From positions 1 to 9,032 of the forward strand of contig JAKJGA010000065.1 in the NCBI GenBank assembly GCA_022704645.1: 9,032 bases of DNA. The letters run 5' to 3'. The notes below the pieces were generated by a model. That model searched no databases. It saw nothing but the letters and a program-made list of their open reading frames with translations, and had not been told where the DNA came from. The position numbers and the translations under genes were made by a program. Each line of letters begins with the position of its first letter. Position 1 is the first letter of the stretch. Of this stretch, positions 1-4,158 are shown piece after piece. Source of the DNA: Spirochaetota bacterium (lineage in GTDB: Bacteria; Spirochaetota; UBA4802; JAFGJZ01).

Positions 1-1467
1 ACAGTCAGAAAATACTGCAGTATGACTGATTCGGAATTTGAAACATACCGGAAAACGCTTTTAACCCGGGAAAAGAGTTATGAAACATACAAAGATGAGA
101 TATTGGAAATTTTCAGGAAGAACCCAAAAAGTGAAATATATACCTCATCAATATATGACTGTCTATTGGAAAAGCACGGAAACCTTCCCGGCAGTGAACG
201 GACATTAAGGAACTATGTTAAGTTTCTTAAAGATACCGGTGAAATTCAAAAAGCAGAATTCCGGACTTATGAGCCTGTTGACCAGGCTAAGCCCGGAAAA
301 CAGATGCAGCTTGATTTCGGAGAAGAGAAAATCGGCAATGGACATAAAGAATATATATTTGCAACACTGCTTTCATGCAGCAGAAAAAGATTTGCCGCGA
401 CACAGGAAAAACCTTTTAAAACAAGAGATGTAATAAGTCATCTGCTGGATGCTTTTGAATATATGGGAGGCATTCCGGAAGAAATTGTAATTGATCAGGA
501 CAAAACTTTAATTGTCAGCGAAAATTACGGTGATATACTTTTGACAAAAGAATTCCTCACTTTTCAGGAAGAACAGGGTTTTAAACTATTCGTGTGCAGA
601 AAATGCGATCCCGAAAGCAAGGGCAAAGTTGAAAATCTTGTAAAATTCATTAAGACAAGTTTTTTCTCCGCCAGAAATTTTAATAACCATAATGAAGTAA
701 CAGAAAGCCTTAACTCATGGCTGATGCGAACCGCAAATGGGAAAATAAGTCAAAGTACAGGGCGGATTCCATCCGTAATGGCTGAGGAGGAAATACCGTT
801 TTTGTTACCTTTGAAAGATTCGATTTTCCGTAAGGATCTTGAGAAAAAATATGAAACGCGTTTAGCGGATAAACTGTCTCTTATAAGTGTTGAAGGATGC
901 AGGTATTCAGTTCCGATCAAGTATGCCCGCAGTAATGTGCTGATAACAAAAGACTGCGACGCAATCATTGTTTATGACAGTGAGACTAAAAACATGATTG
1001 CAGAGCATGTTAAAGCCGCAGGCGGTCAAAAGCTGATTAAAAACACTAATCACTACCGTAAAACAGATGGAAAAATCAGCGAAGGTATTGACTCACTGAA
1101 AGCGCGTTATGTTTTTCCGGAATGGACTGTTTTTCTTGAAAAATGCTATGAGAAATATCAGCGGTATTTCAGGGATCAGTTGAAACTTGCGGAGCGTTTT
1201 TTGCCGGAGATGAAGAACGAAAATTTCATTACTGAATCAGTCAGATTCTGTATTGAAATGGAATACTATTCATTCAAGCAACTTCATGAAAGCTACTGTT
1301 ATTTTGATCAGAAAACGATAAATAATATTCCGGATATTTTATTAGAACTAAAACCTGTTCTGAAAAATGTACGCAGTAAGGAAATAAATGATCCCGTTGC
1401 GAAGCGTTCGATTTCATATTATAATTCCTTTTTAAACGTTCTCACTCATGCAGGGGGGAAGTTATGA
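1..1467 (+). CDS. istA: IstA transposase of an IS21-family element (5'-partial)
   Basis: This is the DDE-type transposase of IS21 elements, which cuts and joins the element ends with help from IstB. The first ATG in the window is at 22, but the frame is open to base 1. The codons before that ATG read TVRKYCS, the tail of the typical IstA N-terminal helix-turn-helix (..TVRKY..), so the true start is upstream and 22 is not the start. Counting from that ATG as residue 1, a second winged-helix-like region spans about 25-75. The catalytic core follows with D98 (QLDFGE), D158 (VIDQDKT) and E204 (KGKVEN), and the C-terminal domain runs to 481. No internal stop or frameshift is seen. The stop overlaps the istB start. 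A run of six G at 1453-1458 just before the overlap probably serves as the istB ribosome site. Confidence 0.95.
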   Translation, partial: TVRKYCSMTDSEFETYRKTLLTREKSYETYKDEILEIFRKNPKSEIYTSSIYDCLLEKHGNLPGSERTLRNYVKFLKDTGEIQKAEFRTYEPVDQAKPGKQMQLDFGEEKIGNGHKEYIFATLLSCSRKRFAATQEKPFKTRDVISHLLDAFEYMGGIPEEIVIDQDKTLIVSENYGDILLTKEFLTFQEEQGFKLFVCRKCDPESKGKVENLVKFIKTSFFSARNFNNHNEVTESLNSWLMRTANGKISQSTGRIPSVMAEEEIPFLLPLKDSIFRKDLEKKYETRLADKLSLISVEGCRYSVPIKYARSNVLITKDCDAIIVYDSETKNMIAEHVKAAGGQKLIKNTNHYRKTDGKISEGIDSLKARYVFPEWTVFLEKCYEKYQRYFRDQLKLAERFLPEMKNENFITESVRFCIEMEYYSFKQLHESYCYFDQKTINNIPDILLELKPVLKNVRSKEINDPVAKRSISYYNSFLNVLTHAGGKL

Positions 1468-2207
1468 AGAAATTAAGTTCAACCGCCGGTCTGCTTAATA
1501 CACTTAAACTTCCGGGAGCGGCTAATTGTCTTGAGGATGAAATTGAGAAGGCGAAATGCAATTCAACATCATACATGGATTTTTTGGATTCATTGCTTCA
1601 GGGAGAAATAGCATACCGGAAAGAGAAGAAGCTGAAAAGGAATCTTGCGGGAGCTCATTTCCCGGTTGAAAAAACATTGCGTTCATTTAATTTCAAACTG
1701 TGCAAAGGTCTTACCGAAAAACAGATAAAAGATCTTCTTGATTTTTCATTTATAGATAACCATGAAAATATTTTACTGCTGGGTCCTCCGGGACTCGGCA
1801 AAACGCATCTTGCAATTGCCTTATCGTATGAGGCGATTCATGCCGGATATACAGTATGTTTTGAAAGGATGAGCAATCTGATAAAAACTTTGAAAACAGT
1901 TGATATCCATAGAAAATCAGCTTTCAGAATCAATCGTATTCTAAAATGTGATTTGCTGATAATTGATGAAATAGGATACAGTCCGATAGACCGTAAAGAA
2001 GCTAATTTGTTTTTTAATTTAACAAGTGAGATGTACGAGAGGAATTCCATAATCGTAACATCTAACAAAAACTTTAACGATTGGGCTGAAATGATGGGAG
2101 ATGATATTTTGACCACAGCTTTACTGGATCGGCTGCTTCATCATTCTCATGTTTTCTCGCTTAACGGTGATTCTTATAGGGTGCAAAATCAAAAAAAGGA
2201 GGTATAA
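1464..2207 (+). CDS. istB: IstB AAA+ ATPase, IS21 transposition helper
   Basis: IstB is the DnaC/DnaA-like AAA+ ATPase that assembles on target DNA and activates the IstA transposase. The 247-residue protein has the usual family length of about 250. Visible motifs are an N-terminal helical region (about 1-95), Walker A GPPGLGKT at 107-114, Walker B LLIIDE at 164-169, a sensor-1-like strand IIVTSN at 196-201, and an LLDRLLHH segment near 220-227 where the arginine finger is expected. The ATG at 1464 overlaps the istA TGA (ATGA), with the purine-rich AGGGGGG about 5 bases upstream, so translation is probably coupled to istA. The gene ends in KKEV, whose codons happen to read AAAAAAAGGAGG; no gene follows, so this is not a functional ribosome site. 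Confidence 0.96.
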   Translation: MKKLSSTAGLLNTLKLPGAANCLEDEIEKAKCNSTSYMDFLDSLLQGEIAYRKEKKLKRNLAGAHFPVEKTLRSFNFKLCKGLTEKQIKDLLDFSFIDNHENILLLGPPGLGKTHLAIALSYEAIHAGYTVCFERMSNLIKTLKTVDIHRKSAFRINRILKCDLLIIDEIGYSPIDRKEANLFFNLTSEMYERNSIIVTSNKNFNDWAEMMGDDILTTALLDRLLHHSHVFSLNGDSYRVQNQKKEV

Positions 2208-2223
2208 TTTTTTTATTCACTGA

Positions 2224-2264
2224 GGGAAAACTATTTTCCGTAACCGGGGGAAATCTACTTGCCA
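2224..2264 (+). repeat. IS21-family right-end terminal repeats
   Basis: Two imperfect direct copies of GGGAAA-N-CTA-N-TT start at 2224 and 2248, 24 bp apart. The first copy lies within a palindrome GGAAAA-CTA-TTTTCC (2225-2239). Read on the minus strand, the proposed end starts TGGCAAGTAGATTTCCCCC. IS21 elements carry several short terminal repeats bound by IstA. The last six bases, TTGCCA (2259-2264), resemble an outward -35 box. In IS21 itself a -35 in the right end drives istAB when two copies sit in tandem, so this would fit. The exact end is inferred without seeing the left inverted repeat. Confidence 0.55.
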
Positions 2265-2290
2265 TTTGCAGCCGAATACATTATTCGCGC

Positions 2291-2330
2291 AGACTATCGC
2301 TGTCATTTCGAAGAAATGCGCGATAGTTCT
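2291..2330. repeat. Strong two-part palindrome (hairpin 1)
   Basis: ACTATCGC (2293-2300) pairs with GCGATAGT (2320-2327). Inside it, CATTTC (2304-2309) pairs with GAAATG (2313-2318) around a GAA loop, leaving a small TGT/C internal loop. It lies just outside the IS21 end and is the first of a series of hairpins up to 2594. There is no T-run to make it a terminator. A REP-like or other palindromic repeat is likeliest; only one copy is present in this window. Confidence 0.6.
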
Positions 2331-2340
2331 GTCGCGACAA

Positions 2341-2422
2341 AAGCCGGGAGCGGGATCTCTCTGTCCAACGCTAACGGGCGTCCTGCCCGCGTTGGATTAG
2401 TGCCATCCTGGCACACAGGATG
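2341..2422. repeat. Structured palindromic repeat, complete copy 1
   Basis: After a conserved lead-in (2341-2363) come two adjacent hairpins. In hairpin 2, TCCAACG (2364-2370) pairs with CGTTGGA (2390-2396), with a CTAA bulge (2371-2374) and an inner stem CGGGC/GCCCG (2375-2379, 2385-2389) around loop GTCCT. In hairpin 3, GTGCC (2400-2404) pairs with GGCAC (2410-2414) around ATCCT. The lead-in and 5' arm recur at 2551-2589. The 3' arm and hairpin 3 recur at 3979-4008 with compensatory changes, so 2551-2594 plus 3979-4013 is a second copy split by the IS110 element. A competing stem CATCCTG/CAGGATG (2404-2410, 2416-2422) is also possible. Function unknown; it could be a REP-like element or a piece of a structured RNA. 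Confidence 0.7.
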
Positions 2423-2433
2423 AGGAGCGGTCA

Positions 2434-2548
2434 CATGCTTCGGCATATAATGAATGACGCCAATAAAACCTAAAACGTCCGCTGAAAGCGGACTCAACTC
2501 GGGCGACCGCAGCATCCGGCGAAAAACCGGTGCGAGGAATTCGCCCGA
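2434..2548. repeat. Hairpin cluster between repeat copies
   Basis: Three more palindromes follow copy 1. ATGC-TTCG-GCAT (2435-2446) has a stable TTCG tetraloop. GTCCGCT/AGCGGAC (2477-2483, 2487-2493) closes a GAA loop. TCGGGCGA (2499-2506) pairs with TCGCCCGA (2541-2548) and encloses a second stem, GCA-CCGG with CCGG-TGC (2512-2519 with bulged T2515, and 2527-2533). None is followed by a T-run. With the flanking repeat copies, nearly all of 2291-2594 is foldable. I see no gene here; an open minus-strand frame across it is explained under rejected items. Confidence 0.55.
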
Positions 2549-2550
2549 CA

Positions 2551-2594
2551 AAAAGCGGGCGGGGATTTCACTGTCCAACGCTAATGGACCTCGT
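2551..2594. repeat. Structured palindromic repeat, copy 2, left half (interrupted by IS110)
   Basis: The lead-in and 5' arm match copy 1, offset by exactly 210 bp: CTGTCCAACGCTAA is identical, and the inner-stem half is TGGAC (2585-2589) instead of CGGGC. After CTC the sequence reaches GT (2593-2594), the proposed core dinucleotide, and the IS110 left end begins at 2595. The right half resumes at 3979. Together they rebuild hairpin 2 with stem TCCAACG/CGTTGGA, bulge CTAA, inner stem TGGAC/GTCCG and a 5-base loop CTCGT. That is the same geometry as copy 1. Confidence 0.7.
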
Positions 2595-2601
2595 TATATA
2601 G

Positions 2602-2607
2602 TATACT
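2602..2607 (+). promoter_or_regulatory. -10 box of the predicted IS110 circle-junction promoter
   Basis: TATACT lies 7 bases inside the left end. In the inserted state no good -35 precedes it at 16-18 bp. In an excised circle the right end supplies TTGACA (3963-3968). The spacer is then 8 bases of right end, the GT core and 7 bases of left end, exactly 17. Transcription would start near 2614 and run through the bridge RNA into the transposase gene. Junction promoters are established for IS110-family circles; here it is read from sequence only. Confidence 0.7.
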
Positions 2608-2613
2608 AGCTAC

Positions 2614-2755
2614 ACGAAGTAGTTTTCAGTATCTTGATATTGGAGAAACTAAGGACATCGCGCCTCAATGAAGGTTTAGGACATTACAGTTTCTCCATAT
2701 CTTCTGACTGCTTATAGTGGGTTGAAAAACCAATATAAGGATGCAGCAGAAGAAA
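2614..2755 (+). ncRNA. Predicted IS110 bridge RNA (seekRNA) with target- and donor-binding loops
   Basis: Two consecutive stem-internal-loop units are seen. Unit 1 (target): 2641-2650 pairs with 2688-2697, extended by ATA/TAT past bulge T2640, with an apical hairpin GCCT/AGGT (2662-2665, 2672-2675). Its left strand GGACATCG (2653-2660) matches the left flank GGACCTCG (2586-2593) at 7 of 8. Its right strand GGACAU (2679-2684) pairs with GTGTCC (3977-3982), with one G-U. Unit 2 (donor): 2701-2711 pairs with 2743-2752 (10 bp, bulge A2707), capped by GGTT-GAAA-AACC (2720-2731). Its left strand AUAGUGGGU (2714-2722) equals the right end 3968-3976. Its right strand (2733-2741) pairs with 2591-2599 at 8 of 9. 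The order matches the IS621 bridge RNA. A further 11-bp hairpin (2603-2632) could be a 5' stem-loop only if the RNA starts upstream of the predicted start. Ends are approximate. Confidence 0.82.
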
Positions 2756-2768
2756 CTATCATAATAAT

Positions 2769-2773
2769 GGAGG
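2769..2773 (+). promoter_or_regulatory. Ribosome binding site that fixes the IS110 transposase start
   Basis: GGAGG sits 8 bases before the ATG at 2782, a near-ideal spacing. It decides against the longer reading frame, which opens at a TTG at 2722 inside the donor loop of the predicted RNA. It lies just 3' of the RNA's last stem, so the guide RNA and the translation signal are adjacent but do not overlap. Confidence 0.8.
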
Positions 2774-2781
2774 TTTGTATC

Positions 2782-3966
2782 ATGGAGCATTTTATTGGTA
2801 TTGATAACTCATCTCTGGATCACAAAGTACGGGTAATTGACGAAAATGGACATTTGAATTTATCTTTTACTATCACAAATGATTTTGATGGATTCGAAAT
2901 ACTCAATCATGAAATTAACCAATTAAAAGAAAGTAAAATCGGTTTCGAATTGCCGCATGGTCCGCTTGTTGATTATCTTCATGAGCATGGTTATAAATTG
3001 TATTCTCTGAATCCTTTAAAAATTAAACGATTTAAGGAATCACTCAAAGTTTCTGGAAATAAAAATGATGACATTGACGCTGTTGCAATTGCGGAATATC
3101 TGCGAAGCAATAATCGCTACACACGAGAGTTGCTTTATAATTCGCATGAAATTGAAAAACTGAAAAATCTTTCAATAATTCATACAAGAATGGTTCATAA
3201 CAGAGCAAGACACATTAATAAGCTTCATTTTGTTGTTAGACAATATTTCCCTTTGCAGGAAGCTCTTTTTGGTGACTTTGCTTGTACAGTTCAGCTTAAA
3301 ATGCTTATAAAATACCCATCCTTTGCTGATTTAAACAACGCATCCGACAAAGAGATTAATGAATTTTTGAAACTTAATAAATATAGAAGGCAGGATTATA
3401 TTGATAAAATTATCCGGAAAATTAGAAAATATAATCAATTGATTTCCGAGGATGTAGAATTCACATATCGAATTGAAGCGGAATATCTTTGTGATTTGTT
3501 GCTTATGACAAATCACAGAATTAAAGAAATTGAAACAGAGATGAAAGGAATTACAGATGCACATAGTCTTGGTAAAGTTTTCAAATCTCTACCTGGTGCA
3601 GGTAATATTTTATCATGTAAACTTCTTTCAATATTCGGTGATAATAAAGACAGATTTGATAATTATAATGGAATGCAATGCTTATTTGGCACAGCTCCAA
3701 AGAATTATCAGAGCGGGATGTATCATAAAGTGATAATGCGCAAAGCCTGTAGTAAAAGTGCAAGAGCTGTTTTATACGAATTTGCTTTTTCTTCTTTGAG
3801 ATTTTCAAAATGGTCGCGAGATTATTATGACAGGCAGAAAGAGAGAGGCAAGACACATTCAGTTGCAGTTAGAGCTTTATCAAATAAATGGATCAGGGTA
3901 ATTTACAAGCTTTGGAAAGAAGAAATTATTTACGAAGAATCGAAAAAAGTTACCGCTGCTGCTTGA
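2782..3966 (+). CDS. IS110-family DEDD transposase/recombinase
   Basis: This 394-residue protein is the bridge-RNA-guided recombinase of the element. The N-terminal RuvC-like DEDD domain (about 1-160) shows D8 (GIDNSS), E56 (FELPHG) and D96 with D99 (NDDIDA), the expected metal-binding set. A helical, probably coiled-coil linker (about 190-260) follows. The C-terminal Transposase_20 domain has LPGAG at 270-274, GD at 286-287, GTAP at 303-306 and QSG at 310-312, where S311 is the candidate nucleophilic serine of the family. The start at 2782 is chosen for its GGAGG site and because the protein then begins at the family's usual MEHFIGID-like strand. The length is normal and no frameshift is seen, so the enzyme looks active. 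Its TGA stop lies inside the TTGACA box of the right end. Confidence 0.95.
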   Translation: MEHFIGIDNSSLDHKVRVIDENGHLNLSFTITNDFDGFEILNHEINQLKESKIGFELPHGPLVDYLHEHGYKLYSLNPLKIKRFKESLKVSGNKNDDIDAVAIAEYLRSNNRYTRELLYNSHEIEKLKNLSIIHTRMVHNRARHINKLHFVVRQYFPLQEALFGDFACTVQLKMLIKYPSFADLNNASDKEINEFLKLNKYRRQDYIDKIIRKIRKYNQLISEDVEFTYRIEAEYLCDLLLMTNHRIKEIETEMKGITDAHSLGKVFKSLPGAGNILSCKLLSIFGDNKDRFDNYNGMQCLFGTAPKNYQSGMYHKVIMRKACSKSARAVLYEFAFSSLRFSKWSRDYYDRQKERGKTHSVAVRALSNKWIRVIYKLWKEEIIYEESKKVTAAA

Positions 3967-3968
3967 CA
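3963..3968 (+). promoter_or_regulatory. -35 box of the predicted IS110 circle-junction promoter
   Basis: A perfect TTGACA contains the transposase stop codon (3964-3966) and faces outward at the right end. In the chromosome it points into the flanking repeat and has no clear -10 at proper spacing. In the circular form it is brought 17 bp from TATACT (2602-2607). Confidence 0.7.
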
Positions 3969-3978
3969 TAGTGGGTGT

Positions 3979-4013
3979 GTCCGCGTTGGATTTGCGTCAT
4001 CCTGACGCTCAGG
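3979..4013. repeat. Structured palindromic repeat, copy 2, right half
   Basis: GTCCG (3979-3983) and CGTTGGA (3984-3990) are the 3' arms that pair with TGGAC and TCCAACG on the far side of the IS110 element. They are followed by hairpin 3 of this copy: GCGTC (3994-3998), loop ATCCT, GACGC (4004-4008). Relative to copy 1 the stems differ at paired positions while pairing is kept, and the ATCCT loop is unchanged. Confidence 0.7.
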
Positions 4014-4025
4014 GAAGGGCTGGCC

Positions 4026-4132
4026 GTGTGCTCACGATGAGCACGAGCGAGGCGGCAACACGATGTTGAAAGCCGCCGAGGATGAAGCCCGGTCCCTTTT
4101 GATCTTATCGCATGAGACCATGCGAAACCGGG
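4026..4132. repeat. Hairpin cluster downstream of the IS110 insertion
   Basis: There is no gene here. GTGCTCA/TGAGCAC (4028-4034, 4038-4044) closes a CGA loop. GGCGGC (4051-4056) pairs with GCCGCC (4072-4077) and encloses AACA/TGTT, again with a CGA loop (4061-4063). CCCGGT (4088-4093) pairs with ACCGGG (4127-4132) and encloses TCGCATG-AGAC-CATGCGA (4108-4125). None is followed by a T-run on the plus strand. It looks like a continuation of the palindromic field interrupted at 2594. Confidence 0.55.
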
Positions 4133-4155
4133 TAAAGGGTGCGGCGCACCCTTTA
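4133..4155 (-). terminator. Perfect 10-bp palindrome at the end of the minus-strand operon
   Basis: TAAAGGGTGC (4133-4142) and GCACCCTTTA (4146-4155) form a perfect stem with a GGC loop, starting 3 bases past the stop codon at 4159-4161 on the minus strand. It is well placed to end transcription of the three-gene operon. No long U-tract follows on the minus strand (only TTTA within the arm), so it could be a weak or factor-assisted terminator, or an RNA 3'-end stabilising hairpin. Confidence 0.5.
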
Positions 4156-4158
4156 ATC

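Larger units (their letters stand above)
1..2264 (+). mobile_element. IS21-family insertion sequence, right part (left end outside window)
   Basis: The order istA then istB, with a 4-base ATGA overlap, defines the IS21 family. The left end and the first codons of istA lie before position 1. I place the right end tentatively at 2264. Two related motifs (GGGAAA-N-CTA-N-TT) repeat at 24-bp spacing just before it, as in the multiple terminal repeats of this family, and the last bases are CA, matching the usual TG...CA termini. A second CA at 2269-2270 is an alternative. Without the left end neither the inverted repeat nor the target duplication can be confirmed. Both genes are intact as far as seen, so the element may be active. 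Confidence 0.85.
2595..3978 (+). mobile_element. Complete IS110-family insertion sequence (IS110 group, with upstream guide RNA)
   Basis: The element carries one DEDD transposase (2782-3966), a 187-bp non-coding left end and a right end of only about 10 bp past the stop codon. This layout is that of the IS110 group, where the bridge RNA lies upstream, not the IS1111 group. A GT occurs at both boundaries (2593-2594 and 3977-3978) and is the likely core dinucleotide at which the DNA-guided recombinase exchanges strands. There are no terminal inverted repeats, as expected. Three signals support these limits. The interrupted hairpin regains a 5-base loop when the element is removed. The guide strands match both flanks and both ends. 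Joining the ends through GT gives a 17-bp promoter spacer. Right-boundary alternatives shifted by 2 bp exist because the right end reads GTGTGT. Confidence 0.85.

Noticed and set aside
2203..2208. Perfect TATAAT at the end of istB
   Set aside because: No -35-like hexamer lies 16-18 bp upstream, and it overlaps the istB stop codon, so chance in AT-rich sequence is likelier.
2225..2239. GGAAAA-CTA-TTTTCC as an istAB terminator
   Set aside because: The stem is weak and AT-rich with no following T-run. It is better explained as part of the IS21 terminal repeats.
2303..2578. 91-codon minus-strand open frame across the repeat field
   Set aside because: It starts with TTG, has no ribosome site, and its codons are almost entirely the arms of palindromes 1-5 and the repeat copies. 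It shows no protein family feature. A similar frame may be annotated as hypothetical in related genomes.
2265..2594. CRISPR array
   Set aside because: There are only two related repeat copies, 210 bp apart and internally diverged; there is no regular repeat-spacer pattern and no cas gene.
2722..2781. Extended N-terminus of the IS110 transposase from TTG 2722
   Set aside because: It adds 20 residues unlike the family, lies inside the predicted donor-binding loop, and the GGAGG at 2769-2773 clearly serves the ATG at 2782.
3331..3856. Minus-strand open frames inside the IS110 transposase
   Set aside because: They lie in AT-rich coding sequence, lack ribosome sites and recognisable domains, and are shadows of the plus-strand gene.
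3967..3978. IS1111-type arrangement with the guide RNA downstream of the transposase
   Set aside because: Only about 10 bp separate the stop codon from the right boundary, so no RNA fits; the leader upstream holds both loops.
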